Assembly: GCF_901000735.1 (NCBI RefSeq) | Contig: NC_081541.1 | Span: 23,047,273-23,111,272, forward strand | Length of the DNA: 64,000 nucleotides | Direction of reading: 5' to 3' | From: Corylus avellana | Lineage: Eukaryota; Streptophyta; Magnoliopsida; Fagales; Betulaceae | The notes under the pieces: generated by a model | The model's database searches: none | The model's input: only the letters and a program-made list of their open reading frames with translations | Told to the model about the DNA's origin: nothing | Program-made: the position numbers and the translations under genes | Shown: piece by piece, positions 21,711-33,661 of the stretch | Layout of the letters: every line of letters starts with the position of its first letter | Numbering within the stretch: the first letter of the stretch is position 1

Positions 21711-23048
21711 TGATAAGTGCCAAATATTGCATATTTGAACCCCTTTATTTACATTAGTTAATCCTTTAGCTATGTCATTATTTAATATTTTGTGTTAGTT
21801 TTGTGTTTTTAGTGTTTTGTACGTCATTAAAGAAAAACTACAGCTTCAAAGAGAAAAATGCAAAGTTTGGAAGAAAGCATACTTTGAGAAGACCTAGATA
21901 ATGTGGTTAAGTCTAACCAAATCCAAGAAAAGGTTAAATCGGATTAAAGATCAGATTGGATTAAAGTTCAAATTGGATAAAATTTCGGATTGGATTCAAA
22001 TTTAAATTATGCACATGTCTTACTATTTTGACCGTAACTTTCCGTTCAAATATCGGATTGAAGTGATTCAGGCAGCATTGGAAAGCTAACTCAAAATTAT
22101 ATAATTCTTTGTGAAATAGGTTTTCCTAATTCGGACGGTCACTATGCCAAAATTGCCCCGTAATTAAGGGACACAAATCTGGACGAATCCTATTCCGATT
22201 TCAGACTTCTATTTTGACTGGGAGACAAACCTCCGAATTATCTAGGTTTAATAGGGCTTCTAGGACTTTCCTAAGCCTATAAGTAGACTTCTTTGCATTC
22301 AAGAAACGATACACAATTCCAGAGACTTGTTTTGGGATACAATTTTGGAGACAGAATGTAATCCACGGCTTTTCTCTTTAGATTAATTTTTCTTTAAGTT
22401 TAGGTTTAGGTTTAGGTTTTATTTTTATGTGGAGCTAAATTCCCAACTAAGGTTGGGGATGAAGCCCCACCGATGAAGAACGACATCACTTTTATGTAAG
22501 TCTTTATTTATCCGATTTTATTGAGTTTTATATTTTAATTGTTTTACTTCTAATCAATGTGTGGAGTGATTCTTGGATATCTCTTGTGATTCAATGATAC
22601 ATGTGATGATTTGAGATAATTTCATATGATTGATTGCTTAGTTTTTAACTCATAAAAATTGGATATCCCTTGTGATTTGGTCAATGAATGGATACATGGG
22701 ATGGTTTTGATTAATTCTTTGAAGCATAGTAAAACATACATAAGATTTAAATTGTGAATACTTCGGATAAATATTGATGAACATGGAGTATGTTGTTATG
22801 ATTTTTTGAGTGTGGATTCCTAAACCTTAGTCTTTACCTTTTGTTTTATTTTACTTAGTTTATGTTTATCCTTTAATTTTTAAAACTCAAAATTCAAACT
22901 TTTTTTTTGGAACAAGGTTAGGATTTAATTAGTTTAGATTTAAATTGCTCTTTCAAAAATACAATTCTATGTGGGTTCGACCTCGCACTTGCAATCCATT
23001 ATATTGCAAACGATTCGTGCACTTGCGATTATTAAAATTTGCACAACA
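21711..23048 (+). mobile_element. B1 3' LTR
   Basis: 1338 bp, TGATAAGTGCCAAATATTGC to ...TTTGCACAACA, directly behind AAGTTTGGGGGTATT. The TATA position reads TATAAGTA. Confidence 0.9.
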
Positions 23049-23053
23049 ACACC

Positions 23054-23422
23054 CATGCCTAATTCGTTGCTTAGGAAAATCAATAGCTTAAGGAGTAGAC
23101 ACCCATACCCTTAGGTTGGCAAACATTAAGTATTCATAATATGATTGGATCATTGGCATATTGTTGTACTATCTAAGTATGATTAGTGGTGGATATCAAA
23201 GCCCTACCTTTAGCTTTTCATTTATCTTTATATCTTTTTATTTCTTTTTCACAATATTAATTTAGTGACAAATTAGTATTTTTCTCAATTCTAAATAAAA
23301 TCACAATCCTCGTGGGATCGATCTCGTACTTACTGCACTATACTATTGTTTTGATCTTGTGCACTTGCAAGTTAAAACGTACTAAATATTATCTATTAAT
23401 TTAGGTAGTATTTGGCACAACA
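23054..23422 (+). mobile_element. C1 3' LTR, second part
   Basis: Resumes with CATGCCTAATTCGTTGC, as in the C1 5' LTR near 13140, and ends ...TTTGGCACAACA before the ACAAT duplication. Confidence 0.88.
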
Positions 23423-23426
23423 ACAA

Positions 23427-24676
23427 TCATTTAAACAAATGCGGATAGCGACTCTGCATGTCTCGCTCTGCCTTCCATGATGCTTCCTCTACTCCATGGT
23501 TACGCCACAATACTTTAACGATAGGGATCGTCTTGGTACATAGCACTTGCTCCTTCTTATCCACGATCTTCACTGGTTCTTCTACATAGGTCAATCCCTC
23601 CTAGATTCCTAGTGGCTCGTACTCCACAATCATGTTGGGATTAGCGATGTACTTCCTTAGCATCAAGACATGGAAAATGTCATGCATTTTGACCAAATCT
23701 GGAGGTAAGGCGACTCTATACGCCAATCTCCCAATCCTTTGGGTGATCTCAAACAGTCCAATAAATCGAGGACAAAGCTTTCCCTTCTTCCCAAATTACA
23801 TCACTCCCCTCATGGGTGATATCTTGAGGAATACACGATCCCCCACGTCGAATTCCAACAGCCGTCTCCGATTATCAGCATAACGCTTCTGATGACTCTA
23901 AGCTGCACTCATCCTTTCCCTGATGATGAGTACCTTGTCACGAGCGCCCTGAATCAACTCCTGCCACAACATCTGCCTCTCACTGACGTTGTCCCAATAC
24001 AAGGGTGACTGACACTTACGTCCATAAAGTGCTTCGTAAGGCGACATTCCAATAGTCATCTGGTAGCTGTTGTTGTAGGCGAACTCGATCAAAGTTAGGT
24101 ACTGGACCCAATTACCTTTGAAATCCAACACGCAAGCTTGCAACAAATCTTCCAAAATCTAGTTAGTCCGCTACGACTGACCATCTGTCTGCGGATGGAA
24201 GGCGGTACTAAACTTCAGCTCTGTCCCCATCGCCTTCTCCAGACTTTGCCAAAACCTTGAAGTAAAGAGAGAATCTCTATCCAAAATGATCGCCGATGGC
24301 ACTCCATGCAAACGGACTATATTCCAAACATATAGTTTGGCCAACTTATCCATCGGATCCTTAACCTTCGTGGCAATAAAGTGAGCACTCTTTATGAGAC
24401 AATCGACTACTACCCAGATGGAATCTTCTTCAGTGGGTGCCTTAGGTAACCCCAAAATAAAATCCATAGCGATCTCATCCCACTTCCACTTTGGGACAAG
24501 CAAGGGCTTGAGCGTTCCTGCTGATCTCTAATGCTCTGCTTTCACTTGTTGACAGGTTGAGCACTACACCACAAACCTTATAACATCCCGCTTCATATTT
24601 TTCCTCCAATATGATCCCTTCACGTCCCGGTACATCTTAGTACCACCAGGATGTACAGTGTACGGGGAATGATGAG
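23427..24676 (-). pseudogene. A1 pol: integrase core and chromodomain
   Basis: Translated with stops on the minus strand, the order is an HHCC finger (EAHHSPYTVHPGGTKMY ... CSTCQQVK), MDFILGLP (first catalytic Asp), LDRDSLFTSRFW (second Asp) and FHPQTDGQS-stop-RTN. The third catalytic residue, Glu, is replaced by TAG. Then follow the C-terminal GKLCPRFIG region, VALPPDLVKMHDIFHV, and a chromodomain-like end VKVLWRNHGVEEASW ... YPHLF. The stop codon lies at the C1 insertion site. Such chromodomains guide integration to marked chromatin. Nonsense codons show the copy is dead. Confidence 0.9.
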
Positions 24677-24681
24677 CCTCG

Positions 24682-25580
24682 TGTTGTGCTAAATACTATC
24701 TAAATTAATAGATAATATTTAGTACGTTTTACTTGCAAGTGCACAAGATCAAACGTTAGTATAGTGCAACAAGTACGAGATCGATCCCACGAGGATTGTT
24801 GATTTTATTTAGAATTGATTAAAAATATCAAGTTGTCACTAAATTGATATTATGAAAAAGAAATAAAAAGATAGAAAGATAAAGTAAAGGTAGGGCTTTG
24901 ATGTCCACCACTAATCATACTTAGATAATATAACAATATGCCAATGATCCAATCATATTATGAATACCAAATGTTTACCAACCTAAGGGCATGGGTGTAT
25001 ACTCCTTAAGCTATTGATGTCCCTAAGCAATGAGTTAGACATGGGTGTATACTCTAACTCTTTTCTTTCTCAAAGGATTTAGCATGGGTGTATACTAAGT
25101 TGTTCTTTAAGAAAGTATAAATCTATGGAAATCAACAAACACACATAACCTAGGGCATGGGTGTATACTCCTGGTTTTCCATGTTGATTAACCCAAGAAT
25201 CTGGTGTGGATTTCTTTTGGTACTTTTATTAAACACAGGACTCGGTCATCCAAATTGATTTAATTAACTAATTCATACCACATGCATATAATGGCCAATC
25301 ACATACATATGAGGAATTCAAGAAATTCCAATTTAATCATTTCCTTTATTTGATTAAACTTAACCACATCATATTATGATTGGTTAAGCTTAATCATATC
25401 TTCTAGGTCTTCCCAATTTGCCCTTTAAGCTTGGAACTTTTCCGGAAACGCTTTCTTTTCTTTCAAAAACCTATAAAACAAAGAAAATACAAAAAGGAAA
25501 TTAAATAGCATAAACTAACAAAACTAAGGAATTAACAAATATAAGTTAAGGGCTAGATATGAATATTTTGACACTTATCA
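24682..25580 (-). mobile_element. C2 3' LTR with 0.55-kb internal deletion
   Basis: Matches the C2 5' LTR at both ends but lacks the segment corresponding to about 31083-31637, including the TATA box. The join lies at GAATTCAAGAAATTCC, where both parental edges carry AGAAAT. Confidence 0.85.
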
Positions 25581-27010
25581 CACCCGCAAACTTACATGTT
25601 GCTAGTCCCTTAGCAATACGAAATTAAAAACAAAATGAAAAACAGAAAACAAAAAGATAAATCCATCTTTCGTGGGATGTACGATTGCATTTAGCATATG
25701 CAACAAGCCTTTTAAACCCATAGGAATTCCCTAGAGGACGAGTGAAGTCTCGTGAGGGTTTTCCAGAAATGTTACCCACAAACATTATGCACAAGTTCAT
25801 ACCATCCAAAATTAAGGTATCACTCAAGATCATGATTTTCATTCATTAGCAAGCTTAAAAAGATAAACTACATATTCACAATGAATTGAAATTTCAAAGT
25901 TTAATTACTTATAAAAGACATGCTAAGGCATCACAAGTTTGAAACAATGTAAAGTGAACTAGCACATAAATATGAAGCTTCCAATTATTTCCAATGTGCA
26001 ATGTCTCAATATCTCAAAGTTCACTGAAATTTCCATTAGAATGAATATCTATGGCATAACCTTTTTCTTTTCTTTTTTTTTCTTTTTTTGTGTGTGTCAG
26101 GTTGTGCAATGTTTGGTTTCCTTAAGCTTTCTAATTGACCCATGTAGCGAGTGTTAGGCCAATGACTCCCAAACCAGGTGGTTTTAGGGCATTAGGTGTA
26201 AAACACCCCTAAGAACTTACTAACTCAAGTAAAAAAGGCTACAAAACGAACTTAACCATGACGTTAATCAAATCAAAATTCTTCACCTTTTGACGTGAAC
26301 ACTTAATGGTTTAAGGCAAGAGGTCCAGTTACTTAGTGAAAAGCTTATCAATGATCATCATTTTTTTCTTTCTTTTTTCTATACTTTTTTCTCTTTTTAT
26401 ATATATAAATATGTCAAAGTATCCATCTAATAAGTCATACAGTTTCACCTAAGACATAGAAACACACACATCAGACTTTCATGTCATACCCCACAAATTA
26501 TGTACTAATGTGCTTGTGTAGATCAGATCAAACATGTAAATTCTCAACTGCCAAAAGCAAGTAACCAAACTGAAAAATCCTATCATCAGATCAAGTGTTC
26601 AAAATTTTAAGCTCACCAATGAGAATCAAATCACAATTTTTAAGGTCAACTAAAATTTTAAGACAATATGAACATGTATATATTTATATTTTTTTCTTTT
26701 TCAAAAATGGGACAAATTGTGTGTAAAGTGTCTCTCATACCCTCAACCTTAAATTACATATTGTCCCCAATGTGTGTATAACATGGAAAGATCTTACTCG
26801 GGAGATGGATGACATGTTTGGAATGGCATGGCTCATAGCACACCCCCAAACTTGAACTGAAGCACACTTGTTCCTGAACATTAAAACACTAAAGTAACAA
26901 AGGGAAAACAAAACGTAACTAAAAATAACCAACAGAAAAATAAAACAAATAGGAAATAAAAAGGATATGCTATAGGGTACCTCCTATGAGCACTAAGTTT
27001 AACGTCTTCA
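25581..27010 (-). mobile_element. C2 3' non-coding module
   Basis: On the minus strand it contains the ACGAG/CTCGT hairpin (25738-25753), AAACCA/TGGTTT (26171-26184) and ACATATTG/CAATGTGT (26756-26775). It also has purine-tract-like motifs at about 25583, 26742 and 26845. Confidence 0.75.
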
Positions 27011-27113
27011 GCCAGACTGTGGCACTTTAAACTTGAAGCACCAGTCTTTCCTTCTCTTACACCAAAGGAAATGATTTTTTTTCTATTGCAAGGTGATTCC
27101 AATTGTTTATAGA

Positions 27114-28758
27114 TCAGGGAGGACCACTTTGAGTTTTCTCCAACAGTTTCTCATCCGGGAGGGAATCATGAACTGGATAATACTCAGGGAATTCATCTAT
27201 CTTGATGTCCTCAATTTGCTCATCACATAACCCCAGCAAACTTCTCTCTTGGATTCTTGGTAATTCGGGAATAGGAGCTGATGTTGAAGAAGTCTTAGTG
27301 CTCTCTTCCTTTTCCCAATGTGGTTCCTCTAGAACCTCAGTTTGCTCCTCCTTCCTCTCTTCCACCTCGTTGTTCTCAAGAGTGGAATTCAATAAGGCCT
27401 CAGCTTGCTCACGTATCATGTCAAGGTCCATATCAAATTCAAATTGAGCAAAGCACTCTTCCAATGGATCCTCCAGACTTGGCTCACTACACATCTCAGC
27501 ATGCTTGAGGAATTTGTCAAGATCCAGATCACATCCAATTTGATCAAAACGCTCTCCCACCGGATCCTCAAGACTTGACTCATTAAAAGTTTAAGCATAC
27601 TCAAGTAGCTTGTCCAGGTCTAGGTCACCTCCAAATTCATCAAAGCGCTCTCCCAAAGGGTCCTCAAGACTTGGCTCACAAACAATTTCCTCAATAGTTT
27701 CTTCATTCCTAGGTATGGTGGTTGTTTGTTCATAATAATAAGTGCACTCTTCCTTCATGTATTGTCCATGAGGAGTGGTCACCGATTGACTTTGGCACTC
27801 TTCTTCTTCTTGGTATTGTTGAGGCCAATCGATTGGAGATGGCTCCTCTTCAAGATAATGTTGAGACCAATTGATGAGAGATGTCTTCTGATCTGCAATT
27901 GAAAACATCGGACAAGTCTTAATGGTGTGGTCAATATGGGAACATATGGCACATACCTAGACTTGTGCAACTTGTTCAACAGGAGCATTGCTATGATTAG
28001 TCATAGCTTTCACAAGCATGTCTAGCTTTTTCTCCATGGCAGCCATTTGAGCCTGACTTCCACCATTGGTGCTCTCTTCATGTATGCCTTTTCCTATGAA
28101 TCCTTGTCTCCCTTTAGATGGGAATTGTTGGGAGTGCTCACTCAATGTCTCGAAGAGCTCCATGGCTTCCTCGCTGCTTTTCTCCATCAACATGTAACCA
28201 CAAGTTAAATCTACAAGACTCTTGTTATGATCATTTAAACCCTCATAGAATGCCAGTACCTGATCGTCTTGAGATATATTGTGATAAGGGCATCTGAGAA
28301 GTAGCTCATTAAAGTGTTCCCATGCCTCTAAGAAAAGGTCTCCATCTCTTTGCTAGAAAGTCAGAATTTCCATTCTCAATTGCCTTGTCTTTTGGGCTGG
28401 GAAAAACTTCTTTAAGAACTTTCTGGCCATCTCTTCCCAAGTATGAATAGAACCTGCGGCCAAAGAATTCTACCATATCTTAGCATTATCTTTTAAAGAA
28501 AAAGGGAAGACGGTTAACCTGATTTCATCTGGAGTTAAACCCTGAACAATCTGAGTCTTGCAGAGATCAAAGAATTCTCGAATATGCCAATATAGGTTCT
28601 CTGTTGGTGTGCCTTTATACCATATTGAGCAGCGGAGATAAATTGTAACTGCTCTGCACAATGGGTTGGAAGTTAATGCATGATGGTTGGTTGAGGATCT
28701 GGGGACTAAATGAATTTTTCATAGGTCTTCGCACCGGAGGTGTATTGTTTCTCAACAT
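27114..28758 (-). pseudogene. C2 Athila-type gag pseudogene with acidic C-terminal repeats
   Basis: From 28661 to 27114 one minus-strand frame of 515 codons is kept, with four stops (28470-28472, near 28353, 27957-27959 and 27591-27593). LTPDEIRLTVFPFSLKDNAKIW and HTWEEMARKFLKKFFPAQ are typical of Athila/Tat gag capsid. A CCHC knuckle CAICSHIDHTIKTC follows. Behind it are three 32-residue repeats of the type SLEDPLGERFD ... DLDLDK, then a Glu-rich tract and the tail IEDIKIDEFPEYYPVHDS shared with C1. The probable N-terminus MLRNNTPPVRRPMKN (from 28758) is in another frame. No protease follows. Confidence 0.85.
27420..27690 (-). repeat. Three 96-bp coding repeats in C2 gag
   Basis: TCCTC(A/C)AGACTTG(G/A)CTCA occurs at 27469, 27565 and 27661, exactly 96 bp apart. 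It corresponds to the SLEDP segment of three acidic 32-residue units. C1 lacks these repeats. Confidence 0.85.
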
Positions 28759-28942
28759 GATTAAAACAAAAAGAAAATGAAAAAACAAAAGAAAAATAGA
28801 AATAGAAATAAAAGAAATAAATCATATCGATAATTAAAACAATTTCTATACTGCTATTCGAATTTGCGATCGATCACACTTGCTAGTGCGCTCGATCGCA
28901 CTGGTGAGCTCAATCGCCCTAGAATCGGCGCTTGAGCGCTAT

Positions 28943-30313
28943 TGTTCACAATTACCTACCTAAATTAATAGGCAAATAATTGTGTGTTTTACCCGCAAGT
29001 GCACGAGGTCAACACAGTAGTATAATGTGCAAATACAGAATCATTCCCACGAGGATTGCTGAATCTTGCTTAAAATCAATTCCAAAAGTAAACTAAAACA
29101 AAGATTGGGTTAAGTTGATAATGATAAAAAGGTAAGGCTTTGATATCCACCGCTAATTATATTTAGCTAATATATCAACATGCCAATGTTTTGATCATGT
29201 TATGAATATCTAATGTTTGTCAACCTAAGGGCATTGGTGTCTACTCCTTAAGCTATTGATTTCCCTAAGCAACGAATTAGGCATGGATGTCTACTCTAAT
29301 TCTTTTCTTTCGTAAAGGATTTAACATGGGTGTCTACTAAGTTGCTCTTTAAGAAAACATAAAAACTGTGGAAATCGACAAACACATGAGGCCTAGGGCA
29401 TGAGTGTCTGCTCCCGGTTCCCCATGTTGATTAACCCAAGAACCCGGTGTGGATTACTTTTGTTACTTATGTTAAACCCAGGACTCGGTCATCCAAATTG
29501 ATTTAACTAGCTAGTCCATACCACATGCACATGTTGATCAGGCACACACATATGAGGAATTCATGAAACTAGGTATTAATCAAGTTAGATATGATAACAA
29601 GATCATCACAAAGGCGCCAATATTGAAATTTTAAATAAACAAAACTAGGGCTTCAATCTAGCCCTACTAATACATTAGCTACACATAAAATTGATGTAAA
29701 ACATCTTCATAAAATAAAAGAAAGGAAAAGAATAAACCCGAGACTTGAACTTGAAGAGCTCCTATTCTTCTCCTTACAAGGCATATCTATTCTAGAGGCT
29801 TAAGGGTCTATTTATAGGCTTTAGAAGTCCTTGACAAAGTAGTAAACCTAGGGATTTCGTAGAGTTTCAAAACTTATTACAATTGGGAGTTGGAAAACCC
29901 TAATATGGAAAGAATGACAACCTGGCCGCCACTTGATATGTCTCTTACGCACGGGTGTGATCGATCGCAACCCGTGTGCGCTCGATCGCAACCCGTGTGC
30001 GCTCGATCACAGGTCTGCGATCGATCCTCTTCTGTTGTGCGCTCGATCGCTCCTAGCTTGAATTGTGCTTTGTCTTCTTGGATACTACGCTCGATCGCAG
30101 GTACCCTATGATCGATCGCAGATTCAGAGAGCTCCCAATTTTCCATCTTCTCTCTTTTGAGCCCAAATCATCTAGATTTACTTCATTTTCTTCCAAAAGC
30201 CTACAAAAGTATGAAAAACACAAAAAGGAATTAAAATGACCTAATTAACCAAAACCAAAGGATTAAAACATGTAAGTTAAGGGCTAAAAATATGAATATT
30301 TTAGCACTTATCA
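28943..30313 (-). mobile_element. C3: solo LTR of family C inside C2
   Basis: A single LTR of about 1.37 kb carries family C ends (TGTTCACAATTACC... and ...GCACTTATCA) and no internal sequence. AGCGC lies at 28935-28939 and 30314-30318. Comparison with the C1 leader shows the uninterrupted target was ...GCGC(T/A)..GAGCGCACCTC, and TAT is extra on the left. The CpG-palindrome array is at about 29955-30120. Confidence 0.85.
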
Positions 30314-30414
30314 AGCGCACCTCTAGAGACAGAACAAGAACTGCGGAAGACTAGAAAAAAAAATTAATTAATTAAAAAACTAAGGAAAAAAAAATTCCAA
30401 ACAAAATCAAACAA

Positions 30415-30432
30415 TCCCCGGCAACGGCGCCA
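30415..30432 (-). promoter_or_regulatory. C2 primer-binding site (tRNA-Asp, perfect)
   Basis: The minus strand reads TGGCGCCGTTGCCGGGGA, complementary to the plant tRNA-Asp 3' end, six bases from the LTR. Confidence 0.9.
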
Positions 30433-30438
30433 AAAACT

Positions 30439-31895
30439 TGTTGTGCTAAATACTATCTAAATTAATAGATAATATTTAGTATGTTTTACTTGCAAGTGCA
30501 CAAGATCAAACGATAGTATAGTGCAGCAAGTACGAGATCGATCCCACGAGGATTGTTGATTTTATTTAGAATTGGTTAAAAATATCAAGTTGTCACTAAA
30601 TTGATATTATGAAAAATAAATAAAAAGATATAAAGATAAAGTTAAGGTAGGGCTTTGATGTCCGCCACTAATTATACTTGGATAATATAACAATATGCCA
30701 ATGATCTAATCATATTATGAATACTTAATGTTTGCCAACCTAAGGGCATGGGTGTATACTCCTTAAGCTATTGATTTTCCTAAGCAACGAGTTAGGCATG
30801 GGTGTATACTCTAACTCTTTTCTTTCTCAAATGATTTAGCATGGGTGTATACTAAGTTTTTCTTTAAGAAAACATAAATCTATAGAAATCGACAAACACA
30901 CGGAACCTAGGACATGGGTGTATACTCTCGGTTTTCCATGTTGATTAACCCAAGAATCCAGTATGGATTTATTTTGTTACTCTTATGAAACACAGGACTC
31001 AGTTATCCAAATTGATTTAATTAACTAATTCATACCACATGCATATAATGGCCAATCACATACATATGAGGAATTCAAGAAAATAGGAATTAATCAAGTT
31101 AAGCAACACAATATGATTATCGCAAAGGCGCTAATATTGAAATATTAAATAAACATAATTAGGGCTTCAATATAGCCCTCATTAAGAGTTAGTTACACAT
31201 AATTAACATAACACTAATAAGAAAAAATGTAAAGACAGAACTGAAAATAGCTCCTAGAAGTAGCCTCCAATTCCTCTCCCCAAAGTTGTCTCCTTGAAAT
31301 TGTGAGGCGTAGAGGTCTATTTATAGGGCTTAAGAGAGTCCTAGAAGCCCTAGTAATCCTAGAAAATTTGGAGATTTAAGTCCTAGTCCAATTGGGATAA
31401 AGAAAACCTAAGTCCAAATCGGAATAGGATTTGTCCAGAATTGTGTTCCTATCTTATGGGGTGCAATCCGAATTAGGAAAATTCTATTTCACAATCCTTT
31501 GTATAATTTTGAGTTAGCTTTCCAATGCCATTTGAATAACCTCAATCAGATATTTGAACTGAAAGTTATGATCAAAATACCAAGACGTGTGCAGGATCCA
31601 AATTTGAATCCAATATGATTTTGACTCCAATTTGAGAAATTTCAATTTAATTATTTCCTTTATTTGATTAAACTTAACCACATCATATTATGATTGGTTA
31701 AGCTTAATCATATCTTCTAGGTCTTCCCAATTTTCCCTTTAAGCTTGGAACTTTTCCGGAAACGCTTTCTTTTCTTTCAAAAACCTATAAAACAAAGAAA
31801 ATACAAAAAGGAAATAAAATAGCATAAACTAACAAAACTAAGGAATTAACAAATATAAGTTAAGGGCTAAAATATGAATATTTTGGCACCTATCA
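30439..31895 (-). mobile_element. C2 5' LTR (mosaic of family B and C sequence)
   Basis: The first 0.75 kb from the primer-site side is family C-like. The U3 part at about 31320-31760 resembles family B U3 (GGTTAAGCTTAATCATATC, TTGAGTTAGCTTTCCAATG), and the outer end is C-like again. A TATAAATA box reads on the minus strand at 31318-31325. The GATCGAGCGC array of family C is absent. Confidence 0.8.
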
Positions 31896-31900
31896 CCTCG

Positions 31901-32312
31901 CTCATTATCTCCTTCCTCAATCCTCCACTCTCCGATACACACACATGCTTAAAATGGGTAAGCAACCCATCATCCTTGAGACAAAACTCCCTTGCCTTTC
32001 CTTCTTCAAGCAACTGCTTGATCTTGGCACACTCAGGGTCCTCCAATTGAGCGACTTTGATCCTTGCAAGCAATTATGACAGAACCATCAAGTTAGCCAA
32101 GTGTACGGGTGCACCTTTGTCTACTACTTCCAATCCCATCCCGACAAACTCCCTAATCAACTGAGATTGAGAAATTCCAAGAGTGGCAAGCTCCACCATT
32201 GATTTCCTGCTCAACGCATCTGCCACTACGTTAGTCTTGCGAGGATGATAATTGATCTCACAATCATAATTCTTGATCAGCTCCAACCACCTTCTCTACC
32301 TCATGTTGAGAT
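31901..32312 (-). pseudogene. A1 pol: end of RNase H and start of integrase
   Basis: The minus strand reads [24 protein letters not shown], then [13 protein letters not shown] (RNase H end). After a stop follow LLARIKVAQLEDPECAKIKQL and LKDDGLLTHFKHVCV, which are typical of the Tekay RNase H-integrase junction. It is bounded by insertions C5 and C2 and joins 33662 and 24676 once these are ignored. Confidence 0.9.
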
Positions 32313-33656
32313 TGTTGTCCAAATATCTACCTAAATTAATAGGTAAATAATTCTACGTTTTACATTCAAGTGCACAAGGTCAACATATTAGTATATGGTG
32401 CAAGTACAGGATCATTCCCACGAGGATTGCTGAATTTTGCTTAAAAATAAATTCCTTAAGTAAAACAAAGATTGATTGTTTATGTGATGATAATAAAAGG
32501 TAGGGCTTTCTTATCCACTACTAATTTATTCAGCTAATATAACAATATGCCAATGCTTTGATCATGTTATGCATATCTAATGTTTGTCAACCTAAAGGCA
32601 TGGCATATACTCCTTAAGCTATAGATTTCCCTAAGCAACGAGTTAGGCATGGCGTATACTCTAACTCTTTTCTTTTCTAAGGGATTTAGCATGGTGTATA
32701 CTAAGTTGTTCCTTAGGAAAGCATATACTCTATGGAAATCGACAAACATATGAGGCCTAGGGCATGGGCGTATACTCCCGGTTCCCCATGTTGATTAACC
32801 CAAGAACCGCGGTGTGGATTCTTTTGTTACTTTTATTAAACCCAGGACTCTGCCATCTAAATTGATTTAACTGGCTAGTCCATACCACATGCATATGTTG
32901 ATCAAGCACACACTTATGAGGAATTCATGCAAGCAGGTATTAATCAAGTTAAATAGCATAACAAGATCATTACAAAGGCACCAATATTGAAATATTAACT
33001 AAACATAACTAGGGCTTCAATCTAGCCCTACAAAATAAATTAGCTACACATAAAGTTGATATTAAACATCTTCATCAAATAAAAGAAAAGAAAAGAATAA
33101 ACCTGAAACTTGAACTAGAAGAGCTCCAATTCTTCTCCTTCTAAAAGTCTCTCTACACTAGAGACTTAAGCGTCTATTTATAGGCTTTATAAGTCCTTGA
33201 CAAACTAGTAAACCTAGGAATTTCGTAGGGTTTCAAAACCTATTACAATTGGGAGTTGAAAAACCCTAATATGGAAAGAATGACAATCTGGCCGCAACTT
33301 TGATGTGTCTCCAGCGCACGGGTGCGATCGATCGCAACCCGTGTGCACTCGGTCTCAGGCCTGCGATCGAGCCTCTTCTGTTGTGCACTTGAGTGCTCGT
33401 GGCTTGCTTCATGCTTTGTCTTTTGGTACTGCGCTTAATCGCAGGGAACCTGTGATCGATCGCAGTGTCAGGGGCTCCCATTTTTTCCATTTTCTCTTTT
33501 TGAGCCCAAATCTTCCAGATTTACTTCATTTTCTTCCAAAAGCCTACAAAAGTATGGAAAACACAAAAAGGAATTAAAATGACCTAATCAACTAAAACCA
33601 AAGGATTAAAACATGCAAGTTAGGGGCTGAAAATGTGAATATTTTAGCACTTAACA
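32313..33656 (-). mobile_element. C5: solo LTR of family C inside A1 pol
   Basis: 1344 bp, TGTTGTCCAAATATC... to ...GCACTTAACA, with no internal region. The flanks are GAGAT (32308-32312) and GAGCT (33657-33661), a 5-bp duplication with one change. The disrupted codons read ...QKEL|NMR across the site. The CpG-palindrome array is at about 33310-33470. Confidence 0.88.
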
Positions 33657-33661
33657 GAGCT

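Larger units (their letters stand above)
17337..23048 (+). mobile_element. B1: non-autonomous Athila-like element, family B
   Basis: ACACC at 17332-17336 and 23049-23053 flanks TGATAAGTG... and ...GCACAACA. The 5.7-kb element has LTRs of 1300 and 1338 bp, a tRNA-Asp-type primer site, one decayed gag-derived ORF, the shared 3' module and a polypurine tract. It lacks pol. It sits in the R/U5 part of the C1 3' LTR. Confidence 0.93.
12144..23422 (+). mobile_element. C1: non-autonomous Athila-like element, family C (contains B1)
   Basis: ACAAT at 12139-12143 and 23423-23427 flanks TGTTAAGTG... and ...GGCACAACA. Without B1 the element is about 5.6 kb: 5' LTR, tRNA-Asp-type primer site, two gag-derived ORFs, the shared 3' module, a polypurine tract and the 3' LTR. 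No pol is present. It landed in A1 at the end of pol: the minus-strand pol stop codon abuts the target duplication. Confidence 0.92.
24682..31895 (-). mobile_element. C2: Athila-like element with gag remnant (contains solo LTR C3)
   Basis: CCTCG at 24677-24681 and 31896-31900 flanks TGTTGTGCT... and ...CACCTATCA. The minus-strand element has a 1457-bp 5' LTR (30439-31895), a perfect tRNA-Asp primer site, a single-frame gag pseudogene, the shared 3' module and an 899-bp 3' LTR. No pol is present. It interrupts A1 pol between the start of integrase and the HHCC finger. Confidence 0.93.

Noticed and set aside
27202..27508. Plus-strand frames inside C2
   Set aside because: They are antisense shadows of the gag pseudogene.
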